Source: Scolanthus callimorphus (taxonomy: Eukaryota > Cnidaria > Anthozoa > Actiniaria > Edwardsiidae). Taken from it: a stretch of DNA of 64,000 nucleotides. Both the position numbers and the translations under genes were made by a program. Below the pieces are notes generated by a model that was not told where the DNA came from, did not search any database, and saw only the letters and a program-made list of their open reading frames with translations. Below are positions 36,101-50,100 of the stretch, in pieces (within the stretch, counting starts at the first letter, position 1; every line of letters starts with the position of its first letter). The stretch lies in assembly GCA_033964015.1 (NCBI GenBank), contig CM066916.1, positions 29,901,404 through 29,965,403 on the forward strand, written 5' to 3'.

Positions 36101-39100
36101 TCAGTAACACTTCGTTGTTCATCAAACTAAAGGCTGGGAAAGAGTTAACGTAAACTCCACTTCTTAACGATACTTTCGATGCTAGTGGCCTTCAAGTTTA
36201 ATATGACTATTGCCTATTTATGAACCATTCTATCATCTAGATACAATGTATTTGTCAAAAGATAGTGCGACAAGCGCAATCACATTTCAACATTTTATCA
36301 TGTTTGAGTTTAGCAATTTCCTATAGGGTTATTGTTTTTTACTCGGTAAATTACACTGTTCTTAAGAAAATACATTCGAAGAGTATACAGGACTTAGCAC
36401 CAAACTAGTCAACAATTGCAATTTAGGCGGCTCAGCCATTAGACTTTCACAAAGGGCAAAGTCCCTCGGTCATACGCGCTGGGTGTTCTTTTGATTTTTC
36501 TCTATTTCCGGACATGTCATATGTGTAAGTAATTAAAATAATTTATACCCGTTGGAGTTAAAAAACGCAAATAAAATTATTCCAAGGACTTGCAGATTCG
36601 ACGCAAACGAGAATGAAAGAGTGTGTATACAAGTCGAATGTTACATGTTATTCTGAAGGTGTAAAAATATCGTACAATAGATGGAGGATATCTTTTTCGA
36701 GTTACAAGAACCAGAGAACGAGTGCAAGGAAAATACTACTTGCGAACTAAACATGCCGGCCGTGGCGCCGTAAGTTGGACGCATTCTATCAATCTTTCGC
36801 ATTTTATCAATTCGCATTTTATCAATCTTTCGCATTTTATCAATTCGCATTTTATCAATCTTTCGCATTTTATCAATTCGCATTTTATCAATCTTTCGCA
36901 TTTTATCAATTCGCATTTTATCAATTTTATCATTATCAACATTTTATCTGTTATATAGGATTTGTTCAGGATTTATCCGTTGGATAAGCATTTATCTACA
37001 GATAAACTCTTAACTGACCTTCTAGGAACCGACCTCTGTACGTTTGCTGACCCGACACGAACGATTTTAGTTTTACTGGTCTGAACACTTCCAAGTCCGC
37101 ATCATTTTGGGTCAGTGAATGATCAGTAGGCATTATATTCCGAAACCTGCCCGTCTCATGTGCGAAATAACAAATCGTAACATCAGCTGTATATGGCGTT
37201 TGTAATCACATGTATAAGGGCCCGTTCGCACTGCGCGAATTTGGTATTTGTTTTTCAAATCGGAGCCTGATACAAGTGCGAACGGCATTACCAAATGTTG
37301 TCAAAGTACAAAGTACAAACAAGCCGATTACAAATTTCGTAGAGCCCCTTTCGCCCCCAAAATTTTAATTTTGTTGAGCTGCAATAATGCTTGTACTCTG
37401 ACAGCTAGCTGAAATACATTGGAAAATCTTTCTTGGCAACTTTGGGTTGTAGATTGATCCAGTCATGCACAAAAATTCACGCATTGATTGACGTTACGGA
37501 TAATTGTCAGCTGCAGTACGAACCGCGCACCAAATCTTGTCTCAACAAAATTTAGTGACATTTCGCATTTTATCAATTCGCATTTTATCAATCTTTCGCA
37601 TTTTATCAATTCGCATTTTATCAATCTTTCGCATTTTATCAATTCGCATTTTATCAATCTTTCGCATTTTATCAATTCGCATTTTATCAATCTTTCGTTT
37701 CGTTTCGTTTCGTTTCGCATTTTAGTGTAAGCCTCTTTCTGGGCTATTTGCCTGGTCGCGTTTTTCGGAATGTTTCGTAAATCGCATTTATTGCCGAGCG
37801 CAGCGACTCGCTTCAACTCGGCACAGCAACTTACCAAAGCGGACTTTAATATACAGGTATGGGGAGTTCTAGTTACCATTCGATGGAGTAAGACGATCCA
37901 ATTTCGCGAGCGGGTTGTAGAAATTCCCTTGCCACATATTCCGAACAGCAAACTCTGCCCACTTACGGCGATAACACAGGCTTTTCACTTTACTAGACAT
38001 AGTCCCTCAAATAGCCAAGCATTTAATTGGTACGAGGAGCGTACTTCTACACTTCGCATATTTACATACAACCAGTTTATCACTAAACTCCGCACGCACT
38101 TGGCGCGCTGCGACATGCAGCCGGATCGCTACGCGGGTCACTCTTTTCGCAGAGGTGGCGCCTCTTTTGCTTATCAGTCGGGAGTCCCTCTCGAGCTAAT
38201 TAAGGCTCTTGGAGATTGGCGCTCAGACACCATCCTAATCTATCTTACGATGCCACTCACGATAAGGCTTCACTCTGCTAATATGCTATGCAAATCCATT
38301 CTTTCAATCTCACATCCCCACTAATTCACCAACACCCTTGGGTTTGGGAACTTTTCGATACCATAGTTATCAAAACTGTACGATCTGTAAATATATGTGT
38401 TTATGTTTGTAATGAATAAAGACTGCTGGACCCCACTCTGTGTGTGACTGGTTTAGGTGAATATTAATAACACAGTTATTAATGTAAATCTAGACTGGAT
38501 GAGTACAGTGGGGCCAGCAGTAGTTCCGGTGATTGAGGCGAATGGAATGTAGAACATTCCACTGCTGTTATTATATAAAATATATCGGCACGCAATAAGC
38601 GACCACATTTGCTATACGCTTTCAGCGCGATAAGCCCTCGCACGCACGTACGATTTACTTTGCTCAAAAATTTTAACCCGCCCACCCTCTCCATAGGCAG
38701 TCATGATTTGTATGTTTAGTTTAGATTAGATTTTAAAAGTACTTCAGGATCGGCAAAGATTGTAAACCCAAGTTGGGAACTTTTCGATACCATAGTTATC
38801 AAAACTGTACGATCTGTAAATATATGTGTTTATGTTTGTAATGAATAAAGACTGCTGGACCCCACTCTGTGTGTGACTGGTTTAGATAAATAATTTAAAA
38901 AAAATTATGCAAGAAAAAATCATCAGGATCATCATATAATTTCAGTACCGGTACTTGTGACTCCCTTTTCACCTGTCATAGAGTCACTAGTTTTCACTGA
39001 AGGTGGAGTCCTAAGGTAGAGGTCTTATTTTTACATAGGCAGACCAATCAAATTTTGTGTATGGAGAAAAATAATTAAAGTTACTTTAGGCAGCTCTTTA

Positions 39101-42100
39101 TTGTAAAATGTTTTTGAAAATGTTTTTCCTCATAAAAATGTGATTGGGCTGTCTCATGTTTATATGGCTTTGATGATTTCAGGAATTGCACAGAATTAGA
39201 AGCATTTAAATGTAATTCTGTGTTCTTTACAGGCAAGGCTTTCTTGGCCTTTTTGGGTGGAATACCATCAAGCCTGATGCGAAAGAGGTTTGTGACTTGT
39301 TGAGTTCAAGAAAATCATCTGCTGTTCCTTCTCTGTGGACATACTCCCTATATCTCCTAAGATTCTGAATTATTTCAACCATGTTACTGTGATTATCCAT
39401 GATGCACTTGGGAGTGCAACCTTGTCAATAATTTACTTACAAAAAAGTTCTTCATCTGCAGGTGGTACTGACACTGAATGAGTTTGATGCAATAGCTGTT
39501 CACCAGGCGACCTCGTATCCCGCCATTTCCCTTCCCATGGGAACACATTCTTTACCCCCTGAGGTATTTAAATAGACCAGGGGCATATGCCAAGCTCTTG
39601 AATGCAGTGCAGTGCCCCCTTAAATTATTGTAAGCCATCCAAAAATTTGCAGTCCCGTGCCTACAGATTTATAGGCTGCGTACACCACTGGGAGTTTGTG
39701 CACGGCACATTGTGCACGTGTTCTTGAGTGTGAATCCTGGATGGACAGTATTTACATTGCTCTGTTCCAAGTAGCTTGCTTATAGCTTTGCATTCCTTTC
39801 AAATGGAGCTCTGATAGAGAAAAAGAGTAAAATGGTGCACCCAACCTCAGGTTTGTCAACCAAACCCTATTACATGCTAACTAAATGTTAAATCAGGAGC
39901 TTGTCTTTTTACTGTAATGACTGTTCTTTGTTTTTCAGGTTCTTCCACAGCTTGAGCAGTTCCAAAGAATTATTTTGTGGTTTGGAAGTGATGTCCATTC
40001 TAGACAGGCTGCTAATCAGTTTTTCTCGCAAGCTTAACATTGAGAGGTGTCACTTTGTGAGGTAGCTATGGTATTTGCTAATTTATAGTTACATTATCAA
40101 ACTAATGAACTGCTCACAATAATGAAATTCTCAAAAATACTTCAGATCTCACAAAACTGTGGCACTGCCTTGAATAGTAGTGCTACTACCACGCCCAAAA
40201 CCATATGCAACTTCACCTACATTTGCTGGCGTTTTGTCTGGAGTGTGCAATATTTCTGTCTGCTGTCGTTTTTGGTGGGAATTTACCATGAATACCATAC
40301 AATGTGTTTTTCTATGAGCAGGATAGTAAATCCAGGCCTTTCTATTCACTAAATAACCAGGTATTGGAGAGGGTCCACCACCATTCCTACTTAGGGGTAT
40401 TATTCTCGGCAGATCTAAAGTGGGATAACCACATTGCACAAATTACATCCTTTGCAAATCAGACCCTTGGGGTTATTAGACGAACTTTCAGAACGGCCTC
40501 AGCTGATTGTAAATCCAAGCTTTATTGTAGTCTAGTTAGGCCTAAGTTGTAATATGCAAACTCTGTCTGGTACCCATACCTCCAAAAGGACAAACATCGC
40601 CTTGATATGGTACAGCGCAGTGCAGCCAGAGTTTGCTATTAATAACTATTTGAGAGAACCAGGGGTTGTAACAAATGCTGAGTAAGATGGAGTGGCCATC
40701 CCTTGAGGGCAGACGGACTCTCTCTCGGATGTCCATGTTCCATCAAGTTGTTTATGGAACAGTGGACATTGAGAGAGAGAGAGAGCCCTTTCTGGTTCCT
40801 TAGGCCAGGCTCACAAGGATGGCAACTCCAAGCGGTTCTTGAGGCCCCATTCAAATTGCAACCAACATGCAAATAGTTTTTTTCCGTGGGGGGATTAAAC
40901 ATTGGAATAACCTGCTGGTTCTGTCGCAAATATAGAGGACCGCACTAAATTTAAGGAGGAGCTTATCAAACATATGACAGAGAATGGCCAATGGTTTTAC
41001 AAGTATTTTTCTAATGCATATATATTGATTTATACTGATGTGATGCGAAAGATTTATCAGTCAATAAAGTAGATGAATGAAAAATCATCAACAAGACGTC
41101 TTTTCGGCAAAAACCTGTACTTAAATATACTTATTTTAGCCCTTGATACATGCACTGTAATATCATAATTGGCTGGCTCCCAATGAAGTGAAGATTTACC
41201 AGCTTTCAGCCAGTTTGATAATCAAGACAATGAAATATCATTAGGATACATTAGGAACTTATATACATCGAGGACCTCCTGGTGCGAAGCGACCTGCGTA
41301 TTTATAGCAAAATAAAATCGTGCGACCATCATCCTATGCGCCCTATGCTCCCTCGGAAAAAGGAGACCAAGTATAATCTCAGACGGCCGTCTAGTCAAAG
41401 AACAAAAGTAAACACTGAGCGTTGCAAGAAAAGCTTTCTCGACAGGCTTTGTTATACTCACAATGTACTTTAATGTTATTGCTGAAATATCACTTTGTAA
41501 AAGCTAGATATGTTGTTTATCTAGAGTCAATAAAGATATTTATTATTATTATTATATTATTATATTATATCAAAGCAAAATTAGCTGATATTTGACTGTT
41601 CCTTATTGTAATCTATTTGTTTACTGATCTGTTTTCACTTCATCTGTTTTAGGCCAACAGAAGACAATCCACCAAGTGGCGCACTAGACGCATTGAACAA
41701 GGTAAAATCTTACGTAAACTCGTTTTAGTCTTTTATGACTTTTGCTAGCCTATTTGACAGCCACTTGTTTGTCCTTGTATTGAGAGAAAGTGGAGTGACA
41801 CAGGGGGTCACAGGTAACTCACCTTTACAGGCTACATCAAGAAGCCATTTAGTGGTAATGAGGCCCTAGTGAAGGACCGTTTATACTTGCAATTTTTGCT
41901 GAAAATTTTTTTCATGCACGTACGCGTCAACTCGAAATCACTAATGTAAAGTAGGTGCAACTCGGCGCGATCTGCCGCCATTTTTCTCGCATGATGTCGC
42001 GGAGATTTCAAACATGTTCGAAACTCTTTGTAACTTGATGCGATTTGAAGAAAAGAGAGCACAGAAGTCGCACCGGATTTGCATCTCGTTTACACAAGAG

Positions 42101-44094
42101 AGTTGGAATTGCAACTCGCGCTAGAAAAATCGCCGCGACAAACTCCACAAAAATCGCAAGTGTAGACCGGCTTTAAGCGAGTTTGGGCAAAGCATAATTA
42201 GCCAATCAGAAAAGTCCAGGACACAGCCCAAAAAAAGAGAGACAATTACCGAATTTGCAATGGTATTCAACTTGTTTCACTGGTATTTCAAGTGGACTGC
42301 ACTGTCCAACGAATCGCGAAATTTTTGCACGGCAAAAAGAGCTGTAGCTAATACATCTTTTGCATCTACAGGGCTTTGATTTGCATAAGATGATCACAAG
42401 TGCTCAATCGATAAACCATGAGAAGATTGTTACTTTTCATCAGGTGAGCCTCATGGCATGCAGGGGCGGGGGTCCAGGAATTTCAGAGGGGGGGGGGGGG
42501 GATATTGAAAATATGGGGACAAAAAATTGCAAATTCCATTCACCAAATACATTAAATGCATTAGCCTGCTCACGGGCGTTGGAGAGTAGTTTTAGGTCAA
42601 GAAACCAGAGTTTGCTTTCGCGTGGCCGCCATCTTGGATTTGTGACAACATATAACGACCCCCCTCCCCTCCAGCCCCGATTTGTCATATTTTGTCACAA
42701 ATCTAAGAAACCAGAGTTTGCTTTCGCGTCGCCACGATCTTGGATTTGTGACAAAATCGGTTTTCACATGACTGTCGTGAAAGCAATTCATGAGTGATTC
42801 ATCCAATCAAATGCGATAGTAATTAATCACTAAACCAATCAGAGAGCAAGGTGATCCACAATCTCTCCTTTTTGCGAGCGAAGTAATCACAAGTAATTGT
42901 GTAATTGTTTTCTCTACGCGATCTGATTGGCTGAAAGAGTAAAGATCATGCTCTCGACCAAGCACAGCCCGAAGCAATCGCAATTACTGACGAATTTGTA
43001 ATATCTCACGACAGTCATGTGAAAACCGCTCCGCGGGAGTTTTTGCTACTTTTTGACAAAATTGCTCGAAATCCTAGTAAAATCTCTCATTGGCCATAAT
43101 TGAAATCCTGAAATTACATTGCTAAGACCGAAAGGCCGAAAAGCTAAAAATATCAAATAGCTAAACTTCCAATTAAAATTAATGTGGGCATGATCCTTTT
43201 GTGAACTCTGTTTTTCAACGTCCTTTGAACTTTGCTTTCTTCGGAGCAACAAAACCTTAAGCCCCTCTTTGTTTCCGCAAACCCAAAACGAGTTCAGAGC
43301 GCTGCGCACAGATTCTAAAATTAGATCACGAGACTCAGACAAGCAATCCCTCTGAACCAATCCCATTCAGAAGGATCGCGCTCGAAGGGAGCACAAACAA
43401 GCTCTGCTATAATGAGTGGAACTACCAGTTTACCAATTCATTTTGTATCGTTCTTTAGAGAGAAAACTGAGAAAGTTGGAGAAAAATATATTTGTTTGTC
43501 TGAGTTTTTAATAAGTTTGACGTCACCTGTGCGTAGCGCTATTACGTGGTCAGTCGAATGCAATGATTATTGTGTGGTCTTGCGAGTTCTAGACATGGTA
43601 TCGCGGTATTTGCCAAATTTTGACGCGATAATACGGTATTTCCGATGTTTGGACGCGATATTGCGGTATTCGAGGATCCCCTACGACCTCAACCTAGTAG
43701 ATAGAAGCTTTATTTCAAACTTGTTCTTTAATACTCCCTTTGAACTCTGTTTTCTTCGGAGCTACAAAACCTTAAGCCCCTATTTTGTTACGACAAACCA
43801 TAAGCGAATACGAGAGATTTTAGTACCGGATGACCCTTTGAGATAAGAAGAAAAGGGGTCACAAATGGGAAGCGGTGGGCTATAAAATAGAAAAATGTAG
43901 TGATAAAACCAAAGCAAAATACCTCCTTAATCGAAATAATTAGTGATAGTTTGAAAGGAAAGAGCGAGTTCGTAACCTTGGCCTCAAGCTAAGCTATTCT
44001 CTCAAAGACAATGGCGACTAATCCAAAGCAGTCGTTTTAGTAATATAACAAGTTTTCTTGACATGCTCCAGTCGTTGTTACAACAACAACAAAT

Positions 44095-44140
<46 letters not shown>

Positions 44141-47100
44141 ATACAACAACAACAACAAATACAACAACAACAACAAATTTATCACGAATCAGAGCCCTAA
44201 ACCGCAAATAGCAAGCTAGTCGAGGCGGTAAACAACTGTAACAGTAAACAACTGTAACAGTAAACAACTGTAACAGTAAACAACTGTAACAGTAAACAAC
44301 TGTAACAGTAAACAACTGTAACAGTAAACAACTGTAACAGTAAACAACTGGAAATGCACGAAAGGCAAAAATAGATTTACGTTTAATCAATTATCATCCC
44401 AAAAGAGGGCTGCATTTGTTTTGAGAAGGGAAAGCAAAAAGGAAGAATTGGACATTATTGTAAATTACTTATTACACTATTCTGTCGCGCAGCAGTGCCG
44501 CGCAGTGTCGTGCGCCTATGTACAGCGTGGACAACAGTCCCGCATTCTCGCCATCCGCGCCAATTGTATACCCTTGTCATCAGCCCTATCCCTTAGGGGA
44601 GTTTCAGACCAATCCTTGCCCAGAAATATATAGGCCTTTATCACGATTGATAATACATAATAGTTATCAGTTAATAGTTAATACATAATAGGGTTTTCAT
44701 CCAAGTTTCCTTTGTAAATATTGGTTCTGGTGTCAGTAGCAATAGGCCTTTATCACGCAATATTGATTAATAACATATAATAGTTATCAGAAAATGAAAT
44801 CCAGTATTCAATTCTACACATCCGTATTAGTAAAATTGAAAAATTCGGTAAAGATTGCTTGAATACTGACTGAGATATGAATTTTCAAAACTTCGTATTC
44901 TGGCTTACTTTTTACAAGGAAATGTACGTATGGGCGAATACGCCAAGACGAGGCTGGACGGGCATCGATTCGATATATTTTCCCATACATTTCTTGTAAA
45001 AAAATAAGCCATTATATGAAGTTTTGAAAATTCATATCTCAGTCAGTATTCAAGCAATCTTCACCGAATTTTTCAATTTTACTAATACGGATGTGTAGAA
45101 TTGAATACTGGATTTCATTTTCTGATAACTATTATATGTTATTAATCAATATTGCGTGATAAAGTTCTATTGCTACTGACACCAGAACCAATATTTACAA
45201 AGGAAACTTGGATGAAAACCCTAAAAGACCTCAAATTGGCTTTTATTTGTTTTGACCTGCCAAATTTGCTATCTTTTAGGGGTAAATTCGGCGTTCGCCA
45301 CGTCAAATTTGCTTTTTTAGGGGTAAATTTGCTGTTGGCCACACCCATTTTGCTATCCCTTAGGGTCAAAATCATTTTTCCCGACGAGCACCCCCGTCTA
45401 AAATATTGGGAGTCCCCCCCAGGGGCAAGAAATAACTGGTGCTGCTGACGTTCAGTACATTACAAAATAAACTAAAGATTTAGTTTCAGAAACATCTAAC
45501 TTGCATTGATTAATATTTGATAAGAGAATTCTAAGGGAGTATCACACGTTAGACGTATTTGTCATCCATGCGTAAGCTATCTAAGGCTAGTTTTAAACGT
45601 CGAACGTAATTCAGTCGCACTAAATTGACTGGGTATATTAGCCAGTGAAAACAAGTTAGTTCGATATGAGTGATTTTATGAGGTTAATATAACCTGTCTG
45701 GCTAATGGAGAAGATCTCAGCCCTGATTTTAGGAGCGCTGGTAGGATTCAAAATTCTAATTTAGCACGGCAATAGCGCGGCGTTGGCACGGCAGTGCCGT
45801 TCCTAATGCAAATGAGCTCAAGACAATAGCTCTAACTAACTAAACAATGGGAAATTGACATTTAGTGCGACAAGAATTAAGTTCGACGTCTAAAACTGGC
45901 CTAAGACCCCGTCCACACTAACGCGTTTTCGTTTGAATCCGTATACTTTTTGATACGTTTAGGCCTTCCGTCCACACTAAAACGCTGATCGTTTTCATCG
46001 AATCCGTATAAGTTTGAAAACGCTCTCGAAAGTGAATAAAAACGAATCCGTATACAGATCGTTTTAGTGTGGACGGTCGAATCCGGATAAAATGAAAACG
46101 ATAACGTCAATACCATTAATTTGAGACTGTCCTTGCACACGTCAACATCAAATTTAAAACTGATCGCTTGTTTGCAGCTAAATCTCCCGTCCACACTAAC
46201 AGGCTTCGAATCCGTATAAGTTTGAAAACGAATACTTTTGAAAACGCGTTAGTGTGGACACAGGACCTAAACCGAGAGCAGTTTTTGAAATGATCAATAG
46301 TAATTAAATGCGCCCATCCGCTCCGTTTTTCTCACAAATCCGGACGAGAAACGAGAAACATAATTTTTTTACTTGGCCATTTACAGTTGTCCGACACCGT
46401 ACGTGGCCAGACCGCTAAGTTGTCTAGGTAGGAGTTCTTGAATTGGATCGCTCTTTGCCAAAATACCCTGTACACTGTACAAAACCTTCGTTTTTTAAAC
46501 GATCACTGCCAAAACCAAATTTGGAAGTATTAACCTTATTTAGAAGTGACGATAGATCCCTTCTGATAAGAATTTTGTCGACATTTGCCAGAAAAACACC
46601 GGAACTTTGAGAGAGAACTTTAGGAATTTTAGCGACTCGATTTTTCGATGCATCTTCCAAGGTTGGATCTAGCTTACAACCCGGCCAGATCTATTTAGAG
46701 TATCCACAGGGAACCCTTGCGGCTCGCTCCAGTCCCTTTAGAAATGATATCGCACTCGTCGCTCGTGCAATATCGTTTTTCGCGTGAAATTTACCGTGGA
46801 ATGCACTCATCATATGATGACTTTATCTATAAAATCTAGTGTATTCCCTTTGGGGACGTCACGTATACATCTCATCATATAATCCCTGGCCTGTCAAGAC
46901 AATGATGGTAAATGCTTTTCCAATGTACCAGTCATAATCTGGTACTCCCTTACGGGTTTTACAGAAGGATTGAAATGAGCAAAACGCGTTTCCCCCACCC
47001 AGTGGCGGATCCAGGATTGTAAGAGGGGGGGGGGGGGGGGGGGGGGGGGTGTGAGGAAACGTTCTATACCAATCCTTCTCTGTTGTCCGTGGCCTCTCAT

Positions 47101-50100
47101 GAGACGAAATCGGGGTTGCTACATCATGAATTTGATATACTGGTACACATTGGGTCACATAAAAGAAAAGAACTACTCTGTAATGACAAAAGGTCTTTAG
47201 CGAACCGATCCCCAAAAGATCTGTTCGTTGGGAGGGGGGGGGGGCTCGGCTCATTTGCACCCGATGAACCCCCCTGGATCCGCGCCTGCCACCCCCACGA
47301 ATAAATGTTCTCAGGTTACAAGCTTGGCAGCAAGTCAATGGAGGATTTCAGCTATAAGCGCGCGCATTCTTCTTTATTCAGTGAAATGCTCAAGCCGTGT
47401 CCCACAACTACCAGAATGCAGCGCGCGCCTTTTTTAACAGATTGTTCGACTACTTATGTTCCACATCTACCGACATGCAGCGCGCGCGTTATAGCTGGAA
47501 TCGTCCATTATGGCGACCAAACTTCACTAATTTCTCACCTCGCTACAAACGTTAATGTCGGGCCCTGCAGACTTATCGAGGCTCATTGGACCATTTACAA
47601 CTACGTTACAGAACAAGAACTAACGAATAATCGCTTCTTTTCAGCTGAGAAATGAAGTTTATGGCGAACTAGTGAACGCGGACCAAGTGGCAGGTGTAAA
47701 GGTATGCACTGTCGAAAGTTGATCCAATCTCGTACCCAGAGCCCGTCATCTTTTGGCCAGCGGCAAAGATTCAGGGCTCTGGGGAATCGATTTTTTTAAA
47801 ACCCAGATTCTGGGTTTCCGGTTTGATTGTTGTATGAAAGTTCGTTACGTTTTTGACCTACCACGCATGCTCACAAATCGGATTCCCCCAGGGCCCTGAA
47901 TCTTGCCGCTGGCCAAAAGATGACGGGCTCTGGGTACGAGGTTGAAGTTGATCAGACTTGCGTTTTCTAAGCGTTCCTATTGGTTGAGATTTTCGGTCTT
48001 TGTTTAGTCAGCCAATAAAAATGCGGGGAAAAATCAAATACACGGGTTTCTTGGGTAATACTTTCCTCGTGCCCTGATTGGTCAGTTGACCGTTTTCACG
48101 ATGTTGTGAGAACAATACCCTTGAGCTGTTCTGACTCGTTCTGGCGACGACGGCTTTTGTTATTCAAAACAGACAAGCATTGTTCTCATCTCATTTGTGC
48201 TGCGTGCGCGACATCGTGAAAACTGCCAGTTGTTTGATTTCCTGGTGAAAGAGCGGAAATGACCTGCTAAAATCACTAAATTTCAAATAGTAAGGTCAGG
48301 TTAATCAGACCAAATAGTTTGCATAGAGACTCTTTAATGCGATGAAGAACAAAATATCAAAAATGACATGCGCAATGTGGATGAAGGATAACACGTCTAT
48401 TTTCCTGGCATTTTCGTACAAAGCTCCCCCGCTCGCACCTCAGAGGAGACTCTGATGACAACCATCTGAGCGCCGTCGCTGATTGGCTTAAACGGCGCGC
48501 ATGCGTATATAAAACTAGCATTATCTCGCTTTTGAAAATTGTACATGGGTAAATAACACCAAAGTTCGTTTGTTAGGCGTTCCTTCATTCTCGTACCCAG
48601 AGCTATCGAGCTCGGCTCTGGTGGCGACCATTTGAGAGCCATCGCGGCTCTGGTGGCGACCATTTGAGAGCCATCGCTGATTGGCCGATTGAGCCACCCC
48701 CGAGAGGAGACAAGCCGGGGAGTTCTTGGTTCGAAAATGCAAGTAATTTCAAGGCGTAAATAGGTCAATTTCTTATACGCATGCGTCAATGGCTATCATC
48801 AGAGCATTCTCTTACCCAGAGCTCCCCGGCTGGTAACCTTGCGGGGAAGGCTCTGGTGACAGCCACTGACGCGTGCGCGAGATTTAATACAGAGCCGCTG
48901 AGAGAAAAAATCAGCCAATCAGAGACGGCCCTTAAATGGATGTCCCCAGAGCCTCCCCTGCGAGCAGACGAGCCGGGGGAGCTCTGGCTTCGAGAATGCT
49001 CCTGCTGGAGAATTCGAAACTAGACTATTGGACTAACAACTGAATGTAGAACACTCATTTTGTTACGAACTATTTGTTTCTAGTGGAACCGATTTCCTAA
49101 GCTGACATCAATCTTGAAAGGTCACCGTCGTGGAGAGTTGAGTATATTCACCGGTCCTACAGGTGCTGGCAAAACCACTCTACTCAGCGAGCTCTCGCTG
49201 GACCTTTGTCAAAGTGGGGTAAGATATGTAGGATATGTAGCGGGAGGTTGAAGAACTACATGCCAAAATCGAAACAACAGAAACGTTGAACCTGTATGGA
49301 CTTTATTCTGTCGTTTGAAATATAGGTCAACGGTACACTCAATTTGTGGAGCACAAAATACTCAAACATATCAAACCAAAACCGGCGTTTTGGGAATGTG
49401 TAGCGCGAAACAAGGGATTAAGGTGTGACCTAGTTAATGTGTGTTTCCTTTCAGGTCAATACATTATGGGGTAGTTTCGAGATACGGAACGTGCGGTTGA
49501 TCAAGGCAATGCTGAGTCAACTCTCGGGGTAAGCTCAACTTCTACGGAATGTTTTCTTCACTAGACTGCACAAAAGTTTACTAACACAGCGGTCGAAATT
49601 AAGAAATAACCGCAGTCGTAATCTTACGCCTTCTACCAACATAAAGGCGCAATTCATCAATGTCTAGGGTGTATATATCTCGGAAAACCCGATACATACA
49701 TACATACATATCTTTATTTAAACTCGAATTTTGGAGTAGCTCATATAAGCTAGTATCTTCGAGTATAACACTACTGAAACATATACACATAAAAACATTA
49801 CTGCTATTTACAATTGGTCCGTTCCGGTCCGTTCGCTAATCGGACGCCATCTTGGAATTTTGAGACGCGCGCGGTTCTTGGGGCGATTCCAAGATGGCGT
49901 CCGATCAACGAACGGACCGAACACCCAGCAACTGCGTAAATCCATTAGGAGAACACTGCAAAAACAGAAAACACAGTCATTATTTTACGCCTACGCGAAA
50001 AAGCCAGGTGTACAAAGAAACTTGTTAGGCGTATTTACGCCGTGTATCACTTTCGAGCCCTGTAATCCCCCAGTGTCGCGTGGATTTACTGTTTGACCTC

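Larger units (their letters stand above)
35150..38324 (+). pseudogene. Ngaro tyrosine recombinase, interrupted
   Basis: The N-terminal SAM-like part ([20 protein letters not shown]) is at 35200-35500, with a shift near 35480. The coding sequence then runs to 35619, is broken by the 2.1-kb foldback element, and resumes at 37743 in the same frame. The catalytic part shows the H-x-x-R box (GHSFRRGG, about 38136) and the terminal tyrosine in ILIYL (about 38235). The stop is at 38322-38324. This enzyme family integrates circular DNA without a DDE-type integrase. Confidence 0.82.
26720..38885 (+). mobile_element. Ngaro-type tyrosine-recombinase retrotransposon
   Basis: Split direct repeats: A1 26720-26937 (218 bp), B1 38344-38456 (113 bp), A2 38457-38674 (218 bp), B2 38773-38885 (113 bp). 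A1 and A2 look identical, as do B1 and B2. The B1-A2 joint has the sequence expected if the element's outer ends were joined in a circle, which is how recombinase-type retroelements are thought to be copied and integrated. Plus-strand genes: ORF1 (gag-like), reverse transcriptase-RNase H, tyrosine recombinase. There is no methyltransferase between RNase H and recombinase, so Ngaro fits better than DIRS1. Two later insertions (Gypsy 27010-32388, foldback 35620-37733) inactivate it. Without them the element is about 4.66 kb. It lies in sense orientation in TWNK intron 4. Confidence 0.88.

Noticed and set aside
35606..37951. Open frames with [11 protein letters not shown] or [11 protein letters not shown] repeats
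   Set aside because: They are translations of the 33-bp minisatellite in the foldback element arms and centre, open on both strands because the unit length is a multiple of three. No start, splice or domain evidence.
26720..38885. Ordinary LTR retrotransposon with 218-bp LTRs
   Set aside because: The right side has the B1-A2-B2 order, a tyrosine recombinase replaces a DDE integrase, and no TG...CA-ended LTR is seen.
44037..44176. CRISPR-like spaced repeats
   Set aside because: Simple CAA microsatellite in a eukaryotic intron; no spacers.
44037..44390. Minus-strand frame rich in Val and [12 protein letters not shown]
   Set aside because: Direct translation of the CAA microsatellite and the 16-bp minisatellite.
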